A DNA stretch of 64,000 nt from Lignipirellula cremea (GTDB lineage Bacteria > Planctomycetota > Planctomycetia > Pirellulales > Pirellulaceae): the NCBI RefSeq assembly GCF_007751035.1, contig NZ_CP036433.1:3949001-4013000 (forward strand). Reading direction: 5' to 3'. The position numbers were made by a program, and so were the translations under genes. The notes beneath the pieces were generated by a model. The model did no database searches and was not told the origin of the DNA. It worked only from the letters and a program-made list of their open reading frames with translations. This document shows, in pieces, positions 44,348 to 52,980 of the stretch; position 1 is the stretch's first letter; each line of letters starts with the position of its first letter.

Positions 44348-44581
44348 ATGGCGAAACCAAAGCAAACCACCTTGGCCGACCAGTTCCGCCAAGCCATCGA
44401 CCAGTCCGGGCAAACGCGGTACAGAATCGCGCAGGCGACGGGTATCGACGAATCCGCCCTGGCGAAGTTCTACAACGGGCATCGCGGTCTTACCCTCGAG
44501 AACCTGGAGCGGCTGTTCGAGCACCTTGAACTTCAGATTGTCTCGAAACGTCAACCGAAACCGAAACAGGAAGGGCAGTAA
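44348..44581 (+). CDS. XRE/Cro-type transcriptional regulator
   Basis: A 77-residue protein with a classical helix-turn-helix (TRYRIAQATGIDESALAKFY, then NGHRGLTLENLERLFEHLEL). It is the Cro/CI fold and begins 40 bp after the zinc-ribbon gene and ends 3 bp before the integrase start. It probably regulates int and excision. Confidence 0.88.
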   Translation: MAKPKQTTLADQFRQAIDQSGQTRYRIAQATGIDESALAKFYNGHRGLTLENLERLFEHLELQIVSKRQPKPKQEGQ

Positions 44582-44584
44582 ATC

Positions 44585-46045
44585 ATGGCATCGGTATTCA
44601 AACGCGGCGGCAAGCGAGCCAAAGGCTTCTGGTATGCGTCCTGGAACGACGCGGCCGGCAAGCGGCAAACCAAGTGTACGCACACGACCGACAAGGCGAC
44701 CGCCGAACGCATCGCCCGAAAGCATGAAGCGGATGCGGCCCTGCGTCGCGACGGCGTGATCGACCCGGCCTTAGATGCGATCAGCAAAGAATCGCAGCGG
44801 ACGATCGAATCGCATCTGACCGACCACGAGAACAAGCTCCGCGCAGCAAACCGGACCGATAAACACATCACAAGCACGACCAGTTTTATTCGCTGGATCG
44901 CGGACCACGCCAATTTCCAAACGGCGGCAGATATTTCGGCCGACGGTGTCAATCGATACGCCGGCAAGCTTAGGGATGAAGGCAGATCGGCGCGAACGAT
45001 CCAAGCGCACCTAAATGCGATGAAGGCGTTTACCAAGTGGCTGACCGAGCATCACAAATTGCCCCGCGATCCGCTGGCATCGGTAAAGAAGCCGAACCCC
45101 AAATCCGACCGGCGACGCGAGCGGCGCATGCTGCTGCCCGAGGAATGGCGACGGCTGGAAACGGCGACCGAGGCCGGCCCCGAATGCTACGGCATGTCGG
45201 GCGACGAGCGAGCGCTGCTCTACCGCACGGCGATCCAAACAGGCCTGCGATCGAACGAATTGCGCAGCCTAACCCGCGGGCGGTTGTACTTCGATTCGGA
45301 ACCGCCCTATGTGCTTTGCAAAGCGGGCTCCACCAAGAATCGCAAGGAAGCTCGCCAGTATATTCAGCCCGAGCTAGCGGCAAGCCTGAAGGCCCACATC
45401 GCCACTAAAACGCCCAAGGCGCCGGTGTTCAACTTGCCCCACGAATCGAATCTTGCCCGTATGCTGCGCGACGATCTGGCCCAGTCGCGTAAGAATTGGA
45501 TCGCCGAGGCGATCGACGATCCCCACGAATACGCCCAGCGCGAGCAAAGCGACTTTCTGGCCGATGAAAACCACGAAGGCGAAATCACCGATTTTCACTG
45601 CCTCCGGCATACCTGCGGCGCTTGGCTGGCAATGACCGGCGCCCACCCCAAGGTCGTGCAGCAAGTGATGCGGCATCAGTCAATCGTTTTGACGATGGAT
45701 ACCTACGGGCACCTGTTCCCAGGGCAAGAGGCCGACGCGGTCGGACGGATGCGAGAAATGCTTGTCGCTCCGCCGGCGGACCTACGAGCGACCGGAACGG
45801 ACGATGCGACAGTGGACGATCACAAAGCAGCGCAGCGCCAGGCGCAGCGCGCGGCAAGCGAAAGACGGCGATCAGCTGCGACGGGGTGCGAGGACCGGCA
45901 GCCGCCCGGCAAGAAACGCCAATCGCCTAAGCCGTTGCAAATTGCGGACTTAGGCGACGCTGTGCGAACCAGTGCAACGGTTCGCGAAAATAGCGGAGGA
46001 GGGATTCGAACCCCCGACACGCGGATTATGATTCCGCTGCTCTAA
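44585..46045 (+). CDS. int: Tyrosine recombinase (integrase) of the island
   Basis: A 486-residue protein. An N-terminal SAM-like DNA-binding domain (about 75-165) precedes the catalytic domain, with Arg222 (TGLRSNELRSL), His338 and Arg341 (FHCLRHTCGAWLA), His364 (MRHQSI) and Tyr374 (MDTYGHLFPG). The last 15 codons lie in the attachment core and on the antisense strand of tRNA-Met (GGGIRTPDTRIMIPLL). Removal of the core join would extend the frame at the other end of the element. It mediates integration into the tRNA 3' end. Co-directional with the XRE gene. Confidence 0.95.
   Translation: MASVFKRGGKRAKGFWYASWNDAAGKRQTKCTHTTDKATAERIARKHEADAALRRDGVIDPALDAISKESQRTIESHLTDHENKLRAANRTDKHITSTTSFIRWIADHANFQTAADISADGVNRYAGKLRDEGRSARTIQAHLNAMKAFTKWLTEHHKLPRDPLASVKKPNPKSDRRRERRMLLPEEWRRLETATEAGPECYGMSGDERALLYRTAIQTGLRSNELRSLTRGRLYFDSEPPYVLCKAGSTKNRKEARQYIQPELAASLKAHIATKTPKAPVFNLPHESNLARMLRDDLAQSRKNWIAEAIDDPHEYAQREQSDFLADENHEGEITDFHCLRHTCGAWLAMTGAHPKVVQQVMRHQSIVLTMDTYGHLFPGQEADAVGRMREMLVAPPADLRATGTDDATVDDHKAAQRQAQRAASERRRSAATGCEDRQPPGKKRQSPKPLQIADLGDAVRTSATVRENSGGGIRTPDTRIMIPLL
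45988..46037. repeat. Right attachment site of the island
   Basis: This is the 50-bp copy identical to 19411-19460. It restores the 3' half of tRNA-Met here and also supplies the end of the integrase coding region on the opposite strand. The related copy at 15531-15578 shares its first 48 bp. Confidence 0.9.
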
Positions 46046-46064
46046 CCAACTGAGCTACTCCGCC
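45991..46064 (-). tRNA. tRNA-Met (anticodon CAT)
   Basis: A 74-nt cloverleaf on the minus strand: acceptor GGCGGAG with CTCCGCT (a G-U at 1-72), D-arm GCTC/GAGC with AGTTGGTTA loop, anticodon stem GCGGA/TCCGC around ATCATAA, T-arm GGGGG/CCCTC with TTCGAAT. The CCA is not encoded. CAT could also be the tRNA-Ile2 that is modified to read AUA. Its 3' half is contributed by the island's attachment core. Confidence 0.93.
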
Positions 46065-46269
46065 GCTTTGAACAAGTGAAGATTTTAAACTATCGGCCGT
46101 AGCCTGCAAGGCGGAGAGCGAAAACGTTTTTTCAGCCTGTTTTCGACCCCCGAATGCGGCCCAACGTCGGATCGGAACGGTCCTGACGATTGGCCCGGAA
46201 GCGATTCCCAGGCGCACCGCCCGGTCGCTTCCACGTGACGCCGGGGGCAGGCTGACAGCTGGGAGCGGC

Positions 46270-47355
46270 TTACACGCGGCGGAGTTTGGTGATGCGGCCG
46301 GTCGAGACCCATTCGGCGATGAAGATGTCGCCGTTGTGGCCGAAGCAGGCGTCGTGCGGGTGGACGAAACGGCCGTCCTGCCAGCGGCTGCGGTCGTTGC
46401 GGATCCCTTTTTCGCCCGTGACCCGTTTCACATCGTCTCCCAGCTGGGCGACGACTTCGTTCTTCTCGTTCAGCAGCGTCACCCGGGCGTGCAGCTCGGG
46501 CGCCACCAGCAGGTTCTCATAGGTGTCGACATTCGCCGGCAAGCCGAAGCCGGTGAGCGTTTCCCGGTGTTCGCCGTCAAGCGTCAGGTACTGCAGGGTG
46601 TGGTGCGCCCGATCGCAAACGACTACCAGCTCCTCGCGGCCGGGTCGGCGGTCGATCCAGACGCCGTGCGGCGTGTTGAACTTCCCTTTGCCGTCGCCAG
46701 GACCGCCGAAACAGGAGACCCACTTTGCATCCTTGTCGAAGCGATGGATGAAGTACGAGCCATACCCGTCGGCCAGCAGAAAACCGCCGTCGGACAAAAA
46801 GGCGAAGTTGGTCGGCAGGAAGCGATCACGTCCCCACACTTTTTGCGGGTTGGTGTTCTCCCCTTCGGCATAGACGCCCGACTCCATTGGAGCGAACTGC
46901 CGCCAGACGGTTTCCCCCTTGAGCGTCAGTTTGGCGAAGCTCTTCACTTGTTGATAGGCGCACACATAAAGGAACTCTTCGTTCCCTTCTTCGCGAACTT
47001 CAATGCCGTGGCCGCCTCCCTGGAACTCGTTGCCGAAAGCCCGGACAAACTTCCCCTGGGGATCGAAGACAAAGATCGACGGATGATCTTTCAGCTCGGC
47101 TTTGCCTTCATGGATTACGTACAGATTGCCCGACTTGTCGACAGCCACATTGTGCGTGGTCTGCCACGTATAAGGGCTGGGCAGTTCGGGCCAGTCATGG
47201 TGGACCTGGTAGCGGTAGTCGCCTTCTCCCAGAATCACTTGCGAGTCAGTTTTGCTCGCGGTCAGGATCGAAGGTCCCGCCAGCACCGCGGCGCCGGCCA
47301 GGCCAGCTCCCACAAATTCCCGGCGAGTAAGCGAAGCAGCAGGACGAGGTTTCAT
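46270..47355 (-). CDS. Tat-exported NHL/six-bladed propeller protein
   Basis: A 361-residue protein with a twin-arginine signal (LTRREFVGAGLAGAAVLAGP). NHL-like blades follow (VDKSGNLYVIHEGKAEL, SIFVFDPQGKFVRAFGNEFQ, GGFLLADGYGSYFIHRFDKD, KFNTPHGVWIDRR, HDACFGHNGDIFIAEW). It probably binds a ligand or acts as a hydrolase/lyase like peptidyl-alpha-hydroxyglycine lyase-type propellers; specific activity is unknown. It stands immediately right of the tRNA. Confidence 0.85.
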   Translation of the reverse strand: MKPRPAASLTRREFVGAGLAGAAVLAGPSILTASKTDSQVILGEGDYRYQVHHDWPELPSPYTWQTTHNVAVDKSGNLYVIHEGKAELKDHPSIFVFDPQGKFVRAFGNEFQGGGHGIEVREEGNEEFLYVCAYQQVKSFAKLTLKGETVWRQFAPMESGVYAEGENTNPQKVWGRDRFLPTNFAFLSDGGFLLADGYGSYFIHRFDKDAKWVSCFGGPGDGKGKFNTPHGVWIDRRPGREELVVVCDRAHHTLQYLTLDGEHRETLTGFGLPANVDTYENLLVAPELHARVTLLNEKNEVVAQLGDDVKRVTGEKGIRNDRSRWQDGRFVHPHDACFGHNGDIFIAEWVSTGRITKLRRV

Positions 47356-47483
47356 CGAAGGGCCTGTTGAAGGAGGAAGGGACGAGCAACAGTGCTCTAT
47401 GTTAGTCGCCCGAAAGAGCCAATGCGACCGTCAACGCCAGTCGGTTTTGGCGTCACGATGAGAGCATTGCACGACGGTCCGCC

Positions 47484-48473
47484 TTACGCGTCCGGCAAGT
47501 ACATATCCAGCAGCAGGGCGGACTGGGCGGAGGTGATCTGTACGGCTCCGGCGCCGGCGGGAAGGAGCAGCGTCTGGCCGCGGCGGAACGGTTCGCCGGA
47601 AGGATCGCCGGCGACGGTGGTTTCTCCTTCGAGCACCGCCAGAATGTGGCAGCGGTCGTCGCCGCCGAAGGACGCGTCGCCCTGGAACCGGTAGCGGTCC
47701 AGCACGAATTTATCGCACGCCACCAGCCGCTCGGCCTGTACGTTCTCGCCGCTGCGGTCAGGCAAAGCCTCCGGCGTGACCGGTCCGACGGGGCCGGCCT
47801 GGTAGTCGATCGCGTCCAGTCCCTGATCGATATGCAACGCACGCGGCTGGCCGTCGGCGCCGACGCGGTTCCAGTCGAACAGACGAAAAGTGGTGTCGCT
47901 CGCCTGCTGGATCTCGGCCACCATCACGCCGGCTCCCAGGGCGTGAACCGTGCCTGCCGGAATAAAGAGGCAATCGCCAACCGCCGGGGTAAACCGATGC
48001 AGGCATAGCTCCGTCGTACCGCGGCTCATCTCGCGCTCCAGGGCGGGACGGTCGAAGCCCCGTTTCAGCCCAGCGTAGAGCAGACTGTCAGGCTCGGCGT
48101 GCATGACGATCCAGGCTTCCGTCTTCCCCAGGTCGGGCGGATCAAGGAGCGCGCCGCCGGCGTCGTCGGGATGGACCTGCACCGACAGATGCTTGTGGGC
48201 GTCGAGAAACTTGAAAAGCAGCGGGAACTGCGTTTGCGGATAATGCCGGCCGAGCAGCGAAGGGCCCTGTTCCGTCACCAGCTGATGCAACGTCTTGCCG
48301 GCGAGCGGGCCGGCCGTCACCACGCTTTGATCGTCGCCGTGATCGACCACTTCCCAGGCTTCGGCAAAATCGTCGCCATCGCCCAGTCGTTTGTCGAGAA
48401 CCGTTTCCAGCCGTCGTCCGCCCCAGATAGCCCGGCGGATGATGGGCTCGAAGCGTAAAGGATAATTTGTCAT
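47484..48473 (-). CDS. manA: Mannose-6-phosphate isomerase, type I
   Basis: A 329-residue cupin enzyme interconverting mannose 6-phosphate and fructose 6-phosphate. Zinc-ligand motifs are HLSVQVHPDDA and the KTEAWIVMHAEPDSLLYAG segment; GDCLFIPAGTVHALGAGVMV is the second metal-site strand, followed by EIQQASDTTFRLFDWNR. This is close to Firmicutes/planctomycete ManA. It follows fwdC by 121 bp in the same direction but is likely an independent unit. Confidence 0.92.
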   Translation of the reverse strand: MTNYPLRFEPIIRRAIWGGRRLETVLDKRLGDGDDFAEAWEVVDHGDDQSVVTAGPLAGKTLHQLVTEQGPSLLGRHYPQTQFPLLFKFLDAHKHLSVQVHPDDAGGALLDPPDLGKTEAWIVMHAEPDSLLYAGLKRGFDRPALEREMSRGTTELCLHRFTPAVGDCLFIPAGTVHALGAGVMVAEIQQASDTTFRLFDWNRVGADGQPRALHIDQGLDAIDYQAGPVGPVTPEALPDRSGENVQAERLVACDKFVLDRYRFQGDASFGGDDRCHILAVLEGETTVAGDPSGEPFRRGQTLLLPAGAGAVQITSAQSALLLDMYLPDA

Positions 48474-48594
48474 CGGTAGTATCCCGCTAGTGAATCATCA
48501 TGAAGTTGGTTGCCCCGCAGGAGCAACGTCCGCCCTTCCCACTGAGGGAAAGAACGATCGTGATGGTCGTATTCTACCAGCTGGAGCAATCGCG

Positions 48595-49419
48595 TCAGGC
48601 CGTGTCAGCGGGACGCCAGATGAGGATCTCTCCTTTGCCGGGCGCCGACGAGTCGCCCTGGTACAGATCATACGCGCCGTGGTGGGCCGCGTAAGGAAGC
48701 GTGACGCCGTGCGGCTGCAGGTCGCGAGCCAGCACGCGGACGATATCAGGGCTGTAGCGGCAAGCGTAAGAAAACGTCGGCAACAGGGCGAGCGGCTGCA
48801 GGGAAATGATCGTCCCCCGCATCATCCAGGCGCCGGTGCGAATCTCCGCTCCGCTGAGCAGCACGATCGTGCCGCCTTTCATCTGCAGGCCGGCAAAGTC
48901 GCGCACACGTCCGCCAATGATGATGGAGCCGCGCCGCATCCGCATGCCGACTTCCAGCCCGGCCGAACCGCCGATCATGATCACGCCGTTCCGCATGCCG
49001 GCCATGCTGCCGCGATAGGCGGCCCCCACCTGGCCGCCCGCGTCTCCATGCACGCGGATAAAGCCGTGCGTCATTTCCGCGCCGATCCAGTCGCCGGCGT
49101 CGCCATGGACTTCGATCCGGCCGCCGCCCATGTAGGCCCCCAGATGCATGCCGACGCCGCCGTACACCGTCAGGCTGCCGCGGGTCATGGCCCGGCCGAT
49201 CCATTTGACCCGGCGGAGATCGCCGTAAATATGGACGTTGTCGCTACGTTCTCCTGTGATGGTGAAGTAGTCATCCAGCCGGCGGCGACGCTTGCCGTGG
49301 TAAACGGGGCTCGCGCAGATTTCTTCATGCGAGAGTTCCGCAAACACGTCCGGCGACAGACATTCCGCTTCCAGCTGGATCTTCGGGGGCTCTTTCAGCT
49401 TCAGGGTGATCTTGCTCAT
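48595..49419 (-). CDS. fwdC: Formylmethanofuran dehydrogenase subunit C
   Basis: A 274-residue right-handed beta-helix protein with the GXXGXXXG-type repeat pattern (GGVGMHLGAYMGGGRIEVHG, IGAEMTHGFIRVHGDAGGQV, VGMRMRRGSIIIGG). In the Fwd/Fhc complex subunit C binds to A. Start ATG 49419 (CTGGAGGTGGA upstream) overlaps the fwdA stop by 4 bp. Last gene of the fwd cluster. Confidence 0.92.
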   Translation of the reverse strand: MSKITLKLKEPPKIQLEAECLSPDVFAELSHEEICASPVYHGKRRRRLDDYFTITGERSDNVHIYGDLRRVKWIGRAMTRGSLTVYGGVGMHLGAYMGGGRIEVHGDAGDWIGAEMTHGFIRVHGDAGGQVGAAYRGSMAGMRNGVIMIGGSAGLEVGMRMRRGSIIIGGRVRDFAGLQMKGGTIVLLSGAEIRTGAWMMRGTIISLQPLALLPTFSYACRYSPDIVRVLARDLQPHGVTLPYAAHHGAYDLYQGDSSAPGKGEILIWRPADTA

Positions 49420-51050
49420 TCCACCTCCAGGCAATCGCGAAGGTGCGGTTCCTCGATCCGATCCAGTTCGACCGGGTAATTCTCAAACGACATCGTGTAC
49501 ACATCTTCGAAACGCGGTTTGATGAACGCCTCGATCGTTTCGTCGTACTGCGGCCGCAGAATCGATTCCCGCCCTTGCGGCGTGGCCAGAATATCGCCTT
49601 CGGCAATCACAATTTCGCCCCCTTTGATCACGTAGCGAGGATGGCCGAACATGCGAGCGATATCTTTATCTTCATTATAGATCACCAGGTCCGCATCGGC
49701 CCCCACGCCCAGCTGGCCCTTCTCTTTCAGGCCGAGGGCCCGGGCGGGACCGGCTGACATCACCGTGGCGATTTCGTACAGCGTGTACTCGCGATCCAGT
49801 TCCGGCAGATAAATGTTCTTGAGGGCGCTGGGGGTAATTTGCGAGATGCACTCCCGACGGAAATCGGCGCACATGAGCAGCTGGATGATCTCTGGATAAC
49901 GCCAGAAGCAGGCGCCATTGGGGTGATCGGTCGTGAGGAACACCCGCCAGGGATCCTCGATCAGCAGCATCAGCTCCAGGCCAGCCGCCCACTGCACCGC
50001 ATTGACCAGATTGCTGGGACGGTAGGTATAAGGAACAATGCCGCAGCCCGTTTCGTTCTCGACATCGACGTTCCCCCATTTGCGACCCGTCAGCTTGTAG
50101 AGCAAATGCTGCCAGGGGCCGTCGGCCGTGATGGTGACCGTATCGCCAAAGAGCACGGCGCCGGCGTCGCAGGTGAAGTTGGGATGCGCGTTGAAGTACT
50201 CGGCCAGCTGCTTCGTTTCCGAGCGGATATTCGACCAGTCGTCGCCGCCGTACGCATGGTACTGCAGATGGGCCATGTGGGCCCGCCGGCCTTCCAGGCT
50301 GCGCATCGTTTCCAGCGTGGTCGAAATATTGCCCGGCGCGCCCAGGTTGTTGCAGTGCAGGTGCAGCGGATGCGGCAGGCCCAGTTCGTCGATAATCTGG
50401 GCCAGGCCGGAAACGATCGTTGCTGGCGTGAGCGTGTTGTAGCCGGAGATCGGATCGGTCAGCTGCTTGGAGTCATCGCCCCATTTCCAGGAGGCGACGC
50501 CGCCGGGATTCACGGCCTTTACGCCGTAAGCTTTGGCGGCCCAGATCTGCCAGGCGACGACGTGCTTCGCCCGTTCCATTTCGCCCTCTTCGAGCAGGTC
50601 GAGAAGGATCTCATTGTTGGCGAGCAGCACCAGGCAGCTTTTGTCGACGATCGGCACATCGGCCAGCTCTTCGTGCGTATGCCGGGCGGACAGGATCGGC
50701 ACGGCCGCCTCGTTGACGGTCGTCCAGCCCATGCCGGCGTACAGATAGCCGGTGGCGAACGTCGTTGGGGCCATTCCCCCCAGACCGGCCCGCCGGGACT
50801 GGGTGCGAATGAACGCGGTCGTGCGGCGATGATCTTCCGGCGTCATCGCCCGGGCGAAGTTGATGGAGCCGCCAGCGACGTGCGTATGCACATCGACCCC
50901 GCCAGGAAACACAATCATGCCGGCCGCATCGAGTTCGCGGCCGCCCTCCATCGAGGCGACCACCTTGCCGTCGACGATGCAGATATCACGGACTTCGCCG
51001 TTGATGCCGTTAGCCGGATCGTAAACCTTGCCGCCGGTAATCCGTAGCAT
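49416..51050 (-). CDS. fwdA: Formylmethanofuran dehydrogenase subunit A (amidohydrolase)
   Basis: A 544-residue zinc amidohydrolase. It has the metal motif GVDVHTHVAGG (about 50-60), LHLHCNNLGAPGN, MAHLQYHAYGGDDW and FLTTDHPNGA. In archaeal Fwd, A interconverts formate and N-formylmethanofuran, with formate travelling through a tunnel to or from the B subunit. It lies directly after fwdB (110-bp gap) and overlaps fwdC, so they are one operon. Confidence 0.94.
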   Translation of the reverse strand: MLRITGGKVYDPANGINGEVRDICIVDGKVVASMEGGRELDAAGMIVFPGGVDVHTHVAGGSINFARAMTPEDHRRTTAFIRTQSRRAGLGGMAPTTFATGYLYAGMGWTTVNEAAVPILSARHTHEELADVPIVDKSCLVLLANNEILLDLLEEGEMERAKHVVAWQIWAAKAYGVKAVNPGGVASWKWGDDSKQLTDPISGYNTLTPATIVSGLAQIIDELGLPHPLHLHCNNLGAPGNISTTLETMRSLEGRRAHMAHLQYHAYGGDDWSNIRSETKQLAEYFNAHPNFTCDAGAVLFGDTVTITADGPWQHLLYKLTGRKWGNVDVENETGCGIVPYTYRPSNLVNAVQWAAGLELMLLIEDPWRVFLTTDHPNGACFWRYPEIIQLLMCADFRRECISQITPSALKNIYLPELDREYTLYEIATVMSAGPARALGLKEKGQLGVGADADLVIYNEDKDIARMFGHPRYVIKGGEIVIAEGDILATPQGRESILRPQYDETIEAFIKPRFEDVYTMSFENYPVELDRIEEPHLRDCLEVE

Positions 51051-51160
51051 GCGAACCCTTCGAACTGCTCAGGTGCGGGGAGTAAATCAGGACGAGTCCC
51101 GTCGCTGCCGGGAGATCGCAGCGAGTGCGATCGACCAGACAAGGGGCCGGCGGGAGGAGG

Positions 51161-52495
51161 TTAAACCTGGTGCGGAATCGATTGGCCGTTGGCATGGATC
51201 CAGTCCGGCTTGGCGGCGACCGCGGCGTGAATGCGGCGGATGACTTCCTCATCGGTCGGATAAGGCGACTTCAGTGCGGGACGCAGCGGCAGCGGCACTT
51301 CATCCATCCGATAGCCTGTGCCCGGAGCGCTGATGCCGGTGGCCGCCGTGGTGATGTGCACCCGCGACAAGCGACTGGTATGCGTTACCTTGGGGTCGAG
51401 CACGATCGTCGGTACGCGGGCGAGGTGATCGATGGCCGGCTGCGGCATAGTGGCGCCCGGATCGGCCCCCAGGATCAGGGCCGCATCGCAGTCGCCGCGG
51501 ACGAGCAGATCCACGGTGGAAAATTCGCCCGGGTTGTAGCGGGGATATCCCCGGTTGAAGTTAATGCCGAACGGATAGCCCGTCTGCCAGCGCATGATGA
51601 CGTCGGCGCCGGTCACGTTGCCGTGGCCCCGCATCGGCATGGCGACAAACTTGGTAAAAGCGTTCATCTCTGCGGCCAGCGTCAGCAGCGCCGCCGAGTT
51701 CATATGCTTGCCGCGGGTCATGGACAGCCCCATGCCGAAGAACATGACGCCAAATTTGCAGCCCTTCATCCGCGCGACCAGATCCTGCAGCTGCTCCAGC
51801 GTGAGGCCCGTTTCGGCCAATAACGCCAGGTCGACTCGCTGCTCTTTGATCAGGGCGCGTAAAATCGTAAGGACTTCAAAGTCCTTGCCGGGACGCACCT
51901 GCAGGAAAATGTCGGCCGCCTTGACGCTTTTCGTTTCTCGAATGTCGACCAGCACCACGGTGCGGTCTTTCCGCCCGTTCGGCAGATGGCGACTCTTGGG
52001 CATCAGGGCGTATTTGGTGAAATGCCGCGGATGGCATTCGGCCGGGTTGCCGCCCCAGTACATGACAAAATCGGCCCGGTTTTTTACTTCACCAAGCGTA
52101 CACGTGACTTTACCGCCCAACTGAGCGGCGATTTCGGTGGGACCATGTCACAAAGAGGTGTGGCTGTCGACCACGCCTCCCAGTCTTTCTCCCAGGGCGA
52201 CCGCTTCGCGCTGGGCTTCGCAGGTGATGTTGCTCATGCCGTAGACCAGCGGCAGATCGGCCGCATCGAGATATTCAGCTGCGGCCTGGATCGCCTCTTC
52301 GACGGTCGCTTCTTTCCCGTCGATCAGGGCGTCGGGATACAAGTGCTCGGCCGTGTGGTTCAGGAACCAGGCTTTGCCCAGCACGCAGGCCCGTTTGGCC
52401 TCGACAATGCGTTCTTCGTTGGCGTGCAACTCGATATCGTCGCACACGCACCCGCAGAACGTGCAGGTGGCGTTATTTACAATGTTGAGACTCAT
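51161..52495 (-). CDS. fwdB: Formylmethanofuran dehydrogenase subunit B, selenocysteine at codon 116
   Basis: Read through one in-frame UGA (52148-52150) the protein has 444 residues. The N-terminus has the [4Fe-4S] motif CTFCGCVC with Cys11, 14, 18 and 37. Then come VVDSHTSL-Sec116-HGPTEIAAQLG and CTLGEVKNRADFVMYWGGNP, the FwdB signature, and PRHFTKYALMP. In archaeal FwdB the residue at this place (Cys118 in Methanothermobacter wolfeii; Sec in some methanogens) ligates tungsten or molybdenum. The frame continues without other defect on both sides, so this is a selenoprotein and not two genes. It catalyses CO2/formate redox chemistry on a bis-MGD cofactor. Confidence 0.85.
52112..52129 (-). 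promoter_or_regulatory. Candidate bacterial SECIS hairpin in fwdB
   Basis: Eighteen nt after the UGA, the mRNA can form a 7-bp stem GCCGCUC/GGGCGGU (two G-U pairs) with the loop AGUU. The apical loop starts 25 nt from the UGA and contains a GU, both consistent with the general features of bacterial SECIS elements. It is a structural inference; no other conserved hairpin was tested. Confidence 0.6.
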
Positions 52496-52745
52496 GCAGA
52501 CTCCCTGGGGGCGGCCTCATGCGGTCGGCCCAGACGGCGCAGGAACCGCGGGGCCAATTGACGGCGTTTCTCAAGACAAAGTGAAGAGGAAAGCGTTGGT
52601 GTGAACGCAATCGCGACTTCTGGCGACAACCGCGGCCAAGGTCAGCAGCGGCCATCCGGGACGACGACGTTTATTCGGGTCGATCTGCAGCAGGCGGAGC
52701 AGGCGCGGCGGAGCCGTCCGAACCGGACGGCGGAACGACGAAAGC

Positions 52746-52910
52746 TCATCCCAGAGCGCGGCCCACGCAACTGCCGCGTACGCGGCGGGGCATATAACGG
52801 CCCGGATCGACTTCTTCCCAAGCCGGGCCGTTGTCGCCCGGTTGGGGGATCTTGAAATGCGGGCTGTTGTCGCCCGCCAGATCCAGGTCGGACTCGTTCT
52901 GGTTTTCCAC
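52746..52910 (-). CDS. Small conserved-looking protein between fwdD and fwdB
   Basis: A 54-residue frame with GTG start 52910 (GAGGAATTCCACC before it). It reads MENQNESDLDLAGDNSPHFK, then IPQPGDNGPAWEEVDPGRYM and PRRVRGSCVGRALG. Its coding strand, ribosome site and position in the fwd operon suggest a real gene. No domain is recognised; one Cys. A role in assembly or electron transfer is speculation. Confidence 0.6.
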   Translation of the reverse strand: MENQNESDLDLAGDNSPHFKIPQPGDNGPAWEEVDPGRYMPRRVRGSCVGRALG

Positions 52911-52980
52911 GGTGGAATTCCTCACAGGTAAGGGTTCACATCGGGGCTGCAGAGAACCTGCAGCCGTTGTCGAAGGCAGC

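Larger units (their letters stand above)
19411..46037. mobile_element. Integrative element of about 26.6 kb at tRNA-Met
   Basis: The element is bounded by 50-bp direct repeats and has an integrase next to the intact tRNA. It carries excisionase-like genes, a primase/ATPase pair, an XRE regulator, a type I restriction operon, a GmrSD-like nuclease, a secreted protease and the Ycf46/DUF1257/DUF2997 operon. No conjugation genes are seen, so it is a genomic island or mobilisable element, not a complete ICE. An IS1380 copy inserted later. Confidence 0.88.

Noticed and set aside
51161-52495. fwdB as two separate genes or a pseudogene
   Set aside because: Both halves are in the same frame with no other lesion, the second half has no start or ribosome site, and the stop is UGA exactly at the known Cys/Sec position.
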